Below the pieces are notes generated by a model that saw nothing but the letters and a program-made list of their open reading frames with translations, made no database searches and was not told where the DNA came from. This document shows positions 55,876-64,000 of a stretch of 64,000 nt of DNA, piece by piece. Source of the stretch: Sphingomonas echinoides ATCC 14820 (GTDB lineage Bacteria; Pseudomonadota; Alphaproteobacteria; Sphingomonadales; Sphingomonadaceae); NCBI RefSeq assembly GCF_000241465.1, contig NZ_JH584235.1:830118-894117 (forward strand), in the 5' to 3' direction. A program made the position numbers and the translations under genes. How positions within the stretch are numbered: the stretch's first letter is position 1; each line of letters begins with the position of its first letter.

Positions 55876-56427
55876 ATGATTCGCGCACTCAAGCTGCTCA
55901 CCCCGTTGCTGCTGATCGCCAGCGCTAACGCGAGCGACGCGCCGCGCTATAACGACGCTGGTGAACTCATGGTCCCCGCCGACTATCGCGACTGGATCTT
56001 TCTGACCTCGGGGCTGAACATGAACTATGGCGATGAGCCGATCGCCGGGCACGATACGTTCGACAATGTCTTTGTCGATCCGGCCTCGTGGCGTGTTTTC
56101 AAGGCGACGGGACGCTGGCCGCAGGGTACCATCTTCGTGAAGGAAGGCCGCCGGGGCGCAACCAACGGCTCGATCAACCGCACAGGGCAGTTCCAGACCG
56201 AACAGCGCGCCTATCTTGAATTTCACATCCGCGACGCGAAGCGCTTTCCGAGCGGCTGGGGGTTCTTCGAAGCCACCGACGACATGCCCGCGAAGGTGCT
56301 CCCCACCTCGGCGAGCTGCTACACCTGTCACCAACAGCACGCGGCGGTTGAGACGACCTTCGTCCAGTTCTACCCGACCGCCAAACCGATCGCGGTAAAA
56401 GCGGGCACGTTCGATGCCAGCAAATAG
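55876..56427 (+). CDS. Cytochrome P460-like c-type haem protein
   Basis: 183 residues with a signal peptide (MIRALKLLTPLLLIASANAS). One haem-attachment motif, Cys148-Tyr-Thr-Cys-His, lies in ASCYTCHQQHAAVETTF, and YRDWIFLTSGLNMNYG plus TIFVKEGRRGATNGS fit the P460/DUF6348-like pattern. The protein is predicted periplasmic. Known P460s oxidise hydroxylamine or related small molecules, but the substrate here is unknown. The start at 55876 is preferred to the ATG two codons earlier because AGGA lies at better spacing. It is the last gene of the LysR-linked set. Confidence 0.8.
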   Translation: MIRALKLLTPLLLIASANASDAPRYNDAGELMVPADYRDWIFLTSGLNMNYGDEPIAGHDTFDNVFVDPASWRVFKATGRWPQGTIFVKEGRRGATNGSINRTGQFQTEQRAYLEFHIRDAKRFPSGWGFFEATDDMPAKVLPTSASCYTCHQQHAAVETTFVQFYPTAKPIAVKAGTFDASK

Positions 56428-56496
56428 CCCCCCGCCAGTCTGAGTACCCCTGACGCCCCGCCGCGCCCGATCCTCCTGCTCTAGCTCGGACCGCCG

Positions 56497-57963
56497 CTAC
56501 GTGCCCTTGCGCAGGGTCTTCAGCTTCTCGGCGCTATGGTCATTGTTCGGGTTCAGCATCAGGGCGCGCTCATATTCCGCAATTGCGCCGGTCTTGTCCC
56601 CGATCTCGGTCAGGGCATCGGCATAGCTGTCATGCGCGTTCGCGCTGTCCGGGTGCGCGGCGACGTTATAGGCGAAGATCGCGGCGGCTGCCCGCGCACG
56701 CTTAGCGAAAAGCAGGCGATAGCCCCATTCGTTCACCCGATCCTCGTTCAGGTGCAATTCGGGATGCTGGCGCCGCACAGCTGCCACGCTGCCCGGCACA
56801 TCGGCATAGTCAGTCGCCTCCAGCGTGCGCTGCAGCAACGCCAAACCAGCGGGTGCGCCGAACACGGCAACATGGATCGCGCCGGCGAGTTGTTCCAGCT
56901 GATACTGTACGTCGCCATTGCCGCGATTGGTCAGCAGGACGATCCCGTAACGCAGGGCTGGATAAAAATCGCAATAGCTGGAGCAGCCGAAACTGCCGCC
57001 GCTATGTCGATAATAAAGCTGGCTGTCGGCAGCCTTGGCGATGATCCAGTGAAAGCCGATCGCCTGATGCTCCGGCGTTCCCCACAGCGGCTGCTGGGTC
57101 TGTGCAACGGCAGGATCGCGCGCGGCGATTTGCCCCTCAAGATAGCGGGCCATGTCGGCCGTGCCATAGCGCAAACCACCCGCCGGCAGGACGATCGGTA
57201 GCGACAGCGCCGGCATTGCCGTCTCATCATAACCAATTGCGAGCCGCGCGGGTGAGATTGCCCCGGTGCCGCCGCGCATCCCGAACGGCTTTTCGATATA
57301 GCGGGCGACCAAGGTCGGATAAGACTGGCCGTAAATTCGCGACAATAAGATGCCAAGCAATTGCGAGGCCGTGTTGGAATGGCGCGTTTCCTTGCCAGGC
57401 GTATCGACCAGCTTGGCCTTGGCGAGATCGCGAAGGAAGTCCGACGCCGTATAATCCTTGTAAAACTGCGTGACGCGCAGCGGCAGTTCGGCGGGCGTCG
57501 GGTTGCCCAGCGCGCTATGCCAATCGGGGATATTGTCCGGCAGGGCCGAGGTGGTCGTGACAATATCGGCAAAGGTGACCGCGCGCCCGTCTTTGGCCAG
57601 ATTATCAAAGCCGGACGGCAGATAGCGGCGGATATCGTCGGCGAGCGCGACGCGCTTCTCCTGGATCGCATGCGCCAAGATCAGCCCGGTGAAAGTCTTG
57701 GTGATCGACCCGATCTCATAAGCGGTATCTTTACTGGCGCGCGCGCCCTCGCGTACCGCGAAACCGGCATCGTGATAGTGCGTCACCCCGTTGCGCACGA
57801 TCGCGACGGAGATGCCGTCGGCCTTCGCCTCCTTCAAAAAGGTTGCGAGCAGCGGCGCGATCGGACCGACCGACACTGCGGCGCGAAGTCCCACGGGCGT
57901 GGCAGAGAAGGCCAACGCGGGTGCCGCTTTCAACAGATCACGCCGCAACCATTCTCGCTTCAT
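56497..57963 (-). CDS. Tat-exported beta-lactamase-fold hydrolase with TPR tail
   Basis: 488 residues. The N-terminus KREWLRRDLLKAAPALAF is a twin-arginine-like signal, implying folded export. The serine-hydrolase core shows Ser86-x-x-Lys89 in IGSITKTFTG. The expected Y-S-N motif is HSN (ETRHSNTASQLLG), and the KTG equivalent is HSGG (YYRHSGGSFGCSS). The last 90 residues resemble TPR helices (ANAHDSYADALTEIGDKTGA). Family members include class C-type beta-lactamases, D-aminopeptidases and esterases; resistance activity cannot be predicted. It faces the P460 gene. Confidence 0.85.
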   Translation of the reverse strand: MKREWLRRDLLKAAPALAFSATPVGLRAAVSVGPIAPLLATFLKEAKADGISVAIVRNGVTHYHDAGFAVREGARASKDTAYEIGSITKTFTGLILAHAIQEKRVALADDIRRYLPSGFDNLAKDGRAVTFADIVTTTSALPDNIPDWHSALGNPTPAELPLRVTQFYKDYTASDFLRDLAKAKLVDTPGKETRHSNTASQLLGILLSRIYGQSYPTLVARYIEKPFGMRGGTGAISPARLAIGYDETAMPALSLPIVLPAGGLRYGTADMARYLEGQIAARDPAVAQTQQPLWGTPEHQAIGFHWIIAKAADSQLYYRHSGGSFGCSSYCDFYPALRYGIVLLTNRGNGDVQYQLEQLAGAIHVAVFGAPAGLALLQRTLEATDYADVPGSVAAVRRQHPELHLNEDRVNEWGYRLLFAKRARAAAAIFAYNVAAHPDSANAHDSYADALTEIGDKTGAIAEYERALMLNPNNDHSAEKLKTLRKGT

Positions 57964-58278
57964 CGCTCGCCTCCCGTTAATACGAGATCAGTATCGAGAC
58001 TTCGCTGCGGCGTCGATGTTTCAGGCGATGCATTGTGGTTCAAGATCACGCCGGCGGCCGCCCCCGTACCCAATGGCAACGGTCTCGCAGGTGCTGCCGT
58101 CTGAATCCCGGCTTTGCCGTGATGGAGACACGTTAGACGCTCGATCAACGACGTGGGTTCCGTGCGGTGAGGTTTGTCGACGCGGCGGATGCCGACGTCC
58201 ATACGCTCCGCCTTGCCCGCATCGCGCGGCTCGAGAAGCGCCTGGACGCGCTCGAGCGCCCCCGCCCGTACCCTCGAC
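57964..58278. other. Non-coding stretch between hydrolase and LacI gene
   Basis: About 315 bases. It must hold the hydrolase promoter on the minus strand. Around 58010-58100 the + strand keeps an open frame with a protein-like composition (GDALWFKITPAAAPVPN) but no start or family match, possibly a gene remnant. Nothing else is supported. Confidence 0.4.
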
Positions 58279-59340
58279 TCAGGCTTCGCGCTCGCGCGCG
58301 CGACGGGTGGATTCGCGCACGATCAGCGTCGAGGGCAATACCACCGGCTCGGTCGAGGCCGTGGTGCGCCCGGCGCACGCATCGATGATCCGTTCGACCG
58401 CTTTGGCGGTGATGTCGGCTATCGGCTGCGACACGGCGGTCAGTGCCGGGCTAGCAAAGCGCACGATTGGCGTGTCGTCGAAGCTGATCAGCGACACGTC
58501 CTCAGGCACGCTCAGCCCTCGGCCGCGCACCGCCGCCAGCGTCGCCAGCGCGGCCTGGTCATTGGCCGCGATGATCGCGGTCACACCGGCGCGGTCGAGC
58601 AACGCCCGCGCCGAGACAAGACCGGCCCCGTAGGAAAAGTCGCCCGTCTCCAGCAGCCCCTCGGACGAAAGCCCCGCCGCCGCCATCGCGGCCTGCCAGC
58701 CCTCGACGCGCCAGGCGCTCAGCTCATACTCGCCAGGCCCGGCGATGAAGCCGATGCGGCGATGGCCAAGCGCCAGCAGATGTTCGGTCGCCAGGCGCGC
58801 GCTTCCGCGATCGTCCTGCACCAGCATATGCCCCGGCCCTTCCGCCACTGAGCCGATGCGGGCGATTTCGATCCCCTTCTCGGCCAGCAACCGCAGGATC
58901 ACCGGGTTTTGCGAATGCGGCGGGGTGAGGATCGCGCCGTCGGGCTGAAGTGCTGCGATCGCCGCACCCAGTTCACGCTCGATCTGGTCGCTCTGTGTGT
59001 CGACCAACTCGACAATCATGCGATAGCCGTGCGCGGCGCAGGCGAGCATACCGCCGAGCAGCATCTGATCCACCCAGTCCCGCCCTTCGCGCGCACGCCA
59101 ATCGGCAATCGTGCGCTCACGATCGTTGAGCGCGAGGATCAGGTAGGAGCGCGATCCGCTCATCCGCTGCGCCGCCAGCGAGGGGACATAGCCGAGCTTG
59201 GCGATCGACGCCTGCACCCGGTGCAGCATCTCGGGCCGCACGCCCGGTTCCTTGTTGATCACCCGGCTTACCGTCTGCAGCGAAACGCCGGCATCGGCCG
59301 CGACATGGCGGATCGTCACGGATTGGCGCCTACGAGACAT
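58279..59340 (-). CDS. LacI-family repressor
   Basis: 353 residues. The N-terminal HTH and hinge read VTIRHVAADAGVSLQTVSRV, NKEPGVRPEMLHRV and LGYVPSLAAQRMSG. The C-terminal periplasmic-binding-like ligand domain contains GHRRIGFIAGPGEYELSA, ALGHR-type spacing and the C-terminal DDTPIVRFASPALTAVSQP. The stop lies near a GC-rich stretch. It follows the cupin-like gene and TonB receptor in the same direction and probably represses them in response to a sugar or glycoside. Confidence 0.93.
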   Translation of the reverse strand: MSRRRQSVTIRHVAADAGVSLQTVSRVINKEPGVRPEMLHRVQASIAKLGYVPSLAAQRMSGSRSYLILALNDRERTIADWRAREGRDWVDQMLLGGMLACAAHGYRMIVELVDTQSDQIERELGAAIAALQPDGAILTPPHSQNPVILRLLAEKGIEIARIGSVAEGPGHMLVQDDRGSARLATEHLLALGHRRIGFIAGPGEYELSAWRVEGWQAAMAAAGLSSEGLLETGDFSYGAGLVSARALLDRAGVTAIIAANDQAALATLAAVRGRGLSVPEDVSLISFDDTPIVRFASPALTAVSQPIADITAKAVERIIDACAGRTTASTEPVVLPSTLIVRESTRRAREREA

Positions 59341-59368
59341 GCAACTTCCTCTCCTGTATCGTCTTTGC

Positions 59369-60400
59369 TTAGCGGCTGAGCTGCCGCAAGAGATACGCGC
59401 GCAACTGCCCCGCCGTTTCCGGTGTGAGCGGATCGAGGATCCCGCGCGCCCCTTTCGGGATGTGCGCGGTCACCGCCTCGCCGGGGTCAAACACATAATG
59501 ATCCAGCACATGCCGCCAATGCGCCCGCTCGGCTGCCGGCAGATCGCGCAGGGCGAGGATTGCCATCAGCAGCGCGTCGTGCGGATCGGCCAGCCAGGCT
59601 GCCCGGGTCGGCCACCAATAGTTGATCATCACGTTGAAACGGTCGAGCGCTTCGACATGGTGCCACCACTGGCTGGGGATACGCAGCGCATCGCCCGGTG
59701 CCAGCACCACCGTGCGGGCGTGGCGCAGCGCCTCGCGAAACTTCGGGAAGCGGGCGAAATCGGGCGCGCGGAAATCCACCATGCTGATCGCCCGCCCGCC
59801 CGGCGTATTATCCAGCGGGCCGGGATAGAGATTGGCGAACTGGTCCGGCGGAAACAGCGTGAAGCGGCGATGGCCGACCGCAGTGCAGACGAGATTGTCC
59901 GGCGCGTCGCAATGCGCGGCCACCCGCGTCGCGGTGCCGATCCAGATCGTCGCTGCCATGCCGTCCCGGGCACCGAGCGGTGCCGGATTGGTCTCCGCAA
60001 GGTCGGGGAAGAAGCGCGGCACGTCGGTGGAGGCGATGTAGCGCAGCGGCGCGTCGGGCGCGCCTTCGTCCGCCGCCATCGCGGCGAAGATCTCCGCGAT
60101 GCGGGCGCGGCGGCTCTGATGGTTCATCGCCATCGCCGCGTCATAGAAGATCCGCTCGCCGACCCCGCGCCGCCCCTCGGCATAGGTGAAATCGGTATCG
60201 CGGGCAAAGCGCGCGAGATAGGCGCGCGTCTCCGCCGCCCCCACCCGCCCGGCTGCGACCAGCGGCCAGCCCGTCACGAGTCCGCGCACGACGAACGGCT
60301 CGTTCGTCTCCGCAAGCAGGCGATCGAGCGCGGCCGCATCCGCCGCTGCCACCTCCGCCACGGGCCGCAGCCCGTCGAACAAGTTGGCGGGATCAGCCAT
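59369..60400 (-). CDS. Cupin-like (JmjC-type) domain protein
   Basis: 343 residues. EPFVVRGLVTGWPLVAAGRV at the N-terminus is the cupin_8 opening. VAAHCDAPDNLVCTAVGHRR gives the His-x-Asp pair and QWWHHVEALDRFNVMINYWW the distal His, so Fe(II)/2-oxoglutarate binding is plausible. Proteins of this type recur in sphingomonad loci with SapC and TonB receptors, where their substrate is not established. It overlaps the SapC gene by eight bases. Confidence 0.88.
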   Translation of the reverse strand: MADPANLFDGLRPVAEVAAADAAALDRLLAETNEPFVVRGLVTGWPLVAAGRVGAAETRAYLARFARDTDFTYAEGRRGVGERIFYDAAMAMNHQSRRARIAEIFAAMAADEGAPDAPLRYIASTDVPRFFPDLAETNPAPLGARDGMAATIWIGTATRVAAHCDAPDNLVCTAVGHRRFTLFPPDQFANLYPGPLDNTPGGRAISMVDFRAPDFARFPKFREALRHARTVVLAPGDALRIPSQWWHHVEALDRFNVMINYWWPTRAAWLADPHDALLMAILALRDLPAAERAHWRHVLDHYVFDPGEAVTAHIPKGARGILDPLTPETAGQLRAYLLRQLSR

Positions 60401-61124
60401 GGGAGCGCCGCTGATGGCGCGCGATCAGCGGCGCGATATTGGCGAGCGAGGCCAGCGCCATGGTGATCGGCAGCAGATGGCCGTCGCGATGCAGCTCGCC
60501 CAGCGCGCTGCCGTCGAGCGCAGCAAACCGCTCCTCGTCGATGCCGTGAAAGTCGACGATCTGGCGGGCATTGCCCTCGGCATCGTCGAACCGGATCGAG
60601 ACGGGTTCGAGCAGATCATGCCGTTCGAGCGTCACGAAGAAATCGGGCGCGGCGCGGTAGCCGCGGTCGAGCCGACCGAGCCCCTCCAGCACCGCCGCCA
60701 GATAGGCGCTCAGCGCACCGGCATCGTCGAACAGCGGCGATGCCGCGTCATAGCCCGCATTCCCCGGTGCGAGCACGCGCGGGCTCGCGGCATCGAGATG
60801 CAATTGCGGCACGTCCCCGCCCTCCGGCGGCGGACCGATCAGAAAGGGCCGGGTCGCCATCGCCAGCGGGAGATAGGGCGCATCCCAGCGATCCCCCTCC
60901 AGATACAGATTCTCCTCCGGCGCAAAGCCGAACAGCGCCACCGCCTGAAAGCCATCGCGCGCAGCGGTGCGCTGGAACAGGATCGGATAGGCATTCTGCA
61001 CCGACCGGAACTCGTCGGGCACGATCAGGCACAGCTGCACGGCATCGCCCAGCACCGCGCTGCGGCCCCGGTCGATCCGGGTCGCGCGGTGATCGTCGAT
61101 GGTCACGAGCACATGGTCGGTCAT
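60393..61124 (-). CDS. SapC-family protein
   Basis: 243 residues. DEFRSVQNAYPILFQ, AVALFGFAPEENLYLEGDRW and LPLAMATRPFLIGP, with YRAAPDFFVTLERHDLLEPV near the end, match the SapC family. The family name derives from a Campylobacter S-layer locus, but alphaproteobacterial members sit beside TonB receptors and their role is unknown. The start MTDHVLVTIDD at 61124 follows a GGGAAACG site. It lies between the receptor and the cupin-like gene, on the same strand. Confidence 0.88.
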   Translation of the reverse strand: MTDHVLVTIDDHRATRIDRGRSAVLGDAVQLCLIVPDEFRSVQNAYPILFQRTAARDGFQAVALFGFAPEENLYLEGDRWDAPYLPLAMATRPFLIGPPPEGGDVPQLHLDAASPRVLAPGNAGYDAASPLFDDAGALSAYLAAVLEGLGRLDRGYRAAPDFFVTLERHDLLEPVSIRFDDAEGNARQIVDFHGIDEERFAALDGSALGELHRDGHLLPITMALASLANIAPLIARHQRRSHG

Positions 61125-61217
61125 AGTCGTTTCCCAAATCCCCGCCGCAGGCGTTGGCACGCCGCGCGGCGGGGTGGAAGGGCCTTGCGGTCGCGAAACC
61201 GCAAGGCCCGATGGTCG

Positions 61218-64000
61218 TCAGAAGCGGTAGCGCACGCCCGCCGTATAGCGGGCATAGCCCGGCGCGGTGACGGTGACATATTGGTCGGTCCGCTGGTGTG
61301 CGCGACGCCCTTCGCCGGTCAGGTTGATCCCTTCGACGAACAGGGTGACGCGCGGCCGCACTTCCCAGCTCGCGCTGGCATCGAGCTGGCCATAGGCTTC
61401 GGTATAGCTCGGGTTCGACCCCGCGCCCGACAGGAACTCGGCGCGCCAGTTATACGCGACGCGCGCCTGGATGCCGTTCTTGTCGTAATAGCCGATCACA
61501 TTCGCCGTATCGCTCAGGCCGACCAGCGCGAACTGGTTCACCGTTGCGGGCATGTTGTTCTTATAGTGCACGTCGCCATCGACGATCGTGTAGTTCAGGA
61601 TCATGCCGAGGCCCGTGTCCCAGAAGGCGTGCTGGAGCGCGAATTCCCAGCCATGGACGTTGGCAGTCTGGTTGTTGTTCACCGGCGTATTGACGGTGAA
61701 CTGCACCGGATTGTCCTCGGGCAGGCCGAGAATGTCGCCGGTGTAATTGCCCGGCGTACCGCCGGTGATCACCACCGAATTGGGGTAGTTCTTGAAGATA
61801 TACTGGCGGATGTCGTTCGACGTCGCACCCGCGCCGAGCGCCGCGATCGCCGCCTTGTAACGGGGGCCGTCCGCCGGGTTGGTCAGACCGAACACCGGCT
61901 TCTTCACCTGGCCGGTGCCAATGAAGTTCACCACCGATTTATGGAAATAGCCGACCGAAATGTAGCTATCAGGCCGGTAATACCATTCCGCCGAGAAATC
62001 GAGGTTCTTGGACTTGTACGGCAGCAGGCCGGGATTGCCCTGGCTGCCGGTGCCGCCATCGACCCGGAACAGCGAATCGATCGTCTGACCGCCCTGCAGG
62101 CTGCCATAATCCGCCCGCGCGATGGTATGGCCGTACGAGGCACGCAGCTTCACGTTTTTCAGCGGCGAGATGTCGAAGTCGAACGACGGCAGCCAGTTCT
62201 CATACGATCCGCTGAGCGTCGTATAGTCGCTCTTGCCCGAATAGACGACGTTGAGCTCGTTCGCCGAAACCCACTTGGTACCCGTCGCCACCGGCACGAG
62301 CGCGGAGGAGTCGATCCAGGTCTTTTCGTAACGAACGCCGGCATAGAAATGCGCGGGGCGGCCGAACGCGTCGAACTTCACATTCGCCTGAAGGTACGGC
62401 GCGAGCGTCTTTTCCTCAATGTGACGATCGACGGTATATTGCGCCAGGCAGGTGTCGGGCCCGAGCGGCGTACCGCTCTGCGGCTTCGAGCACACCTTAT
62501 AGAGACTCTCGAGATTACCCACGAGGCTCTCGAAATTCTTGGTGAAGATCTTCTGGATCAGCAGGCTGCCATCGGTCTTCAGGCCCGGATATTTGTCCGG
62601 AATGGTTGCGAGCGAGAACAGGCTGTCGGGCAAATCCGAGGCCGGGCCAGCACCGCCCCAGGTGTTGTTCTGCAGATAGCCATAGGCCGAGCGGACCTTG
62701 TTATCGACATAGGAGATGCCGAAGTCGACGCTGTCGAGCAGACCGCCATGCTCCCAGCGGCCCTTGAACTGGGCCTGGTTGATCTCGTCGCGGAACATGC
62801 CGTTGCGGAACGAGTTCCCGGTCGCCTGAATACGCGACGCGTCGAGCAGGTCGATCCCCGGCTGCATCGTGATCGACAGCACGGGCATATAGTGGGTGAA
62901 GTCGATCGTTTGGCTGGCCGCGCCGAAGATCGCGGTGCTGACCGAAGTGCTGGTGCCGTATTTGTTGGTCGGGCCAGAACTGGCGATCGAGTGATGGCCG
63001 TCGAACTCGAACGAGAAGTCTCCTCCCGGCTTCCACTGCAGGTTCGCGCCGATCGAATTGTTCTCGCTCTGGTTGGCGCTGAGGTTGCTGACGTAGGAAA
63101 CGTCCTTGCCTTCGCTCGCCTTGAACCGCTCGGTGTAGAAGACCGGGCTCGCCACCGCGCCGCTGGTCCACTGGCTGACGGTGTCGTTATTGTTGAAATA
63201 GACGCCGATGCTGTTGCTGCGCACCGTCACGCGGTTGCGCGAATAGGTATAGTCGATCGTACCGGTCAGCGTGTCGGTCGGCTTGAATTGCAGCACCGCC
63301 TGGCCGTTGATCCGCTCGCGCTCGATATCGTTGATGCCGATGCCGGCATTTTGCGGCACGGTGTAGACTTGGTCGCCGGTCGGGCGATTGGTGATGTTGG
63401 CGTAGCGCGGATCGCCCGGCTGGGCGAGCTCGCCGCTGGTGTCCGATCCGGTGCGGCCGTTCTTCCAGCCGACATAGGCTTCGTTATTGCCCGCCTTGCG
63501 CTTTTGATAGGTGCCGGTGAGCAGGATGCCGACGCGATTGTCGAGGAAGCTGTCGCTGACGATGCCCGAAACTTCGGGCGTGATGGGCGTGTTTTTCGCG
63601 TTGCTCGACGTATCATACATGCCCGACACGGCGAAGCTGCCGTGCAGACCCGGCTTGTCGAGCGGGCGCGGCGTGCGGATGTTGATCGTCGAGCCGATGC
63701 CGCCCGATTCGATGTCGGCGCGACCGGTCTTGTGAACCTCGACCGCGGCGATGCCGTCGGACGAAAGATTGGCGAAGTCGAACAGGCGCGAGGTCGGCGC
63801 GGTCGCGCCGCCGTCCAGCGTCGAGGTCGGCATCTGGCGGCCGTTGAGCGTCACCAGGTTATAATTGGGGCCAAAGCCGCGGACGGTAACGGTCGAGCCC
63901 TCGCCGATCGAGCGGTCGATCGAAACGCCGGTGATGCGCTGGAGCGATTCGGCGAGGTTGGTGTCCGGGAACTTGCCCATGTCTTCGGCGGTGATGCCGT
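61218..64000 (-). CDS. TonB-dependent receptor, partial (5' end outside window)
   Basis: More than 927 residues are visible; the frame is open at the window edge. The first visible residues GITAEDMGKFPDTNLAESLQ are the plug-domain opening of large sphingomonad receptors, so the signal peptide and TonB box lie beyond 64000. VTVRGFGPNYNLVTLNGRQM and GGIGSTINIRTPRPLD continue the plug; a long barrel ends in YTAGVRYRF with a C-terminal Phe. Its type, together with SapC, cupin-like and LacI neighbours, suggests uptake of a carbohydrate or related plant compound. The ATG at 63980 is internal, not the start. Confidence 0.93.
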   Translation of the reverse strand, partial: GITAEDMGKFPDTNLAESLQRITGVSIDRSIGEGSTVTVRGFGPNYNLVTLNGRQMPTSTLDGGATAPTSRLFDFANLSSDGIAAVEVHKTGRADIESGGIGSTINIRTPRPLDKPGLHGSFAVSGMYDTSSNAKNTPITPEVSGIVSDSFLDNRVGILLTGTYQKRKAGNNEAYVGWKNGRTGSDTSGELAQPGDPRYANITNRPTGDQVYTVPQNAGIGINDIERERINGQAVLQFKPTDTLTGTIDYTYSRNRVTVRSNSIGVYFNNNDTVSQWTSGAVASPVFYTERFKASEGKDVSYVSNLSANQSENNSIGANLQWKPGGDFSFEFDGHHSIASSGPTNKYGTSTSVSTAIFGAASQTIDFTHYMPVLSITMQPGIDLLDASRIQATGNSFRNGMFRDEINQAQFKGRWEHGGLLDSVDFGISYVDNKVRSAYGYLQNNTWGGAGPASDLPDSLFSLATIPDKYPGLKTDGSLLIQKIFTKNFESLVGNLESLYKVCSKPQSGTPLGPDTCLAQYTVDRHIEEKTLAPYLQANVKFDAFGRPAHFYAGVRYEKTWIDSSALVPVATGTKWVSANELNVVYSGKSDYTTLSGSYENWLPSFDFDISPLKNVKLRASYGHTIARADYGSLQGGQTIDSLFRVDGGTGSQGNPGLLPYKSKNLDFSAEWYYRPDSYISVGYFHKSVVNFIGTGQVKKPVFGLTNPADGPRYKAAIAALGAGATSNDIRQYIFKNYPNSVVITGGTPGNYTGDILGLPEDNPVQFTVNTPVNNNQTANVHGWEFALQHAFWDTGLGMILNYTIVDGDVHYKNNMPATVNQFALVGLSDTANVIGYYDKNGIQARVAYNWRAEFLSGAGSNPSYTEAYGQLDASASWEVRPRVTLFVEGINLTGEGRRAHQRTDQYVTVTAPGYARYTAGVRYRF

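Overview
The window looks like a chromosomal segment of a sphingomonad alphaproteobacterium (Sphingomonas or a close relative). The reasons are the high-GC coding style, the complete Entner-Doudoroff operon (zwf-pgl-edd-glk-eda), TonB-dependent receptors, a SapC/cupin-like pair of the kind common beside sphingomonad receptors, and several small secreted families I associate with this group. I have no database support for the genus. No prophage, CRISPR array or rRNA operon is visible.

Layout. 1-11 kb: a signal-peptidase-like gene cut by the window edge, lolD and lolC (lipoprotein release), a TonB receptor, an Hsp20 gene with a probable RNA thermometer, a DUF3857/transglutaminase/TPR protein, pyrG and secG. 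11-19 kb: a MarR-like regulator, a lone SH3-like protein, argC, then the glucose-catabolic operon. 19-25 kb: mltG and the fatty-acid genes fabF, acpP, fabG and fabD, interrupted by a GxxExxY gene with perfect inverted repeats and by an unknown secreted protein. 25-36 kb: rpsF-rpsR-rplI, mutL, and the mreBCD-mrdA-rodA cell-shape operon, ending at tRNA-Lys.

36-45 kb is accessory in character. Two paralogous TetR-SDR modules bracket a five-gene BigR-type sulfide/persulfide detoxification operon whose genes all overlap. Both SDR promoters carry a similarly spaced pair of related sites. The second SDR lacks the catalytic Tyr. 45-53 kb: a two-component system followed by a tripartite RND efflux operon. 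53-56.4 kb: a LysR regulator divergent from an AhpD-like protein, a PNPOx-like protein, a DUF1348 protein and a cytochrome P460-like protein. 56.5-64 kb: a Tat-exported beta-lactamase-fold protein, then a LacI / cupin-like / SapC / TonB-receptor group that probably forms a nutrient-uptake unit continuing past the window.

Several families of palindromic repeats sit between genes, even inside the zwf-pgl-edd and fabF-mltG transcription units. One of them lies in frame inside the mutL linker. The most promising leads are the GxxExxY nuclease-like cassette in the fab operon, the paired TetR-SDR modules around the sulfide operon with a catalytically degenerate SDR, and the signal-peptidase-like protein without its general-base lysine.
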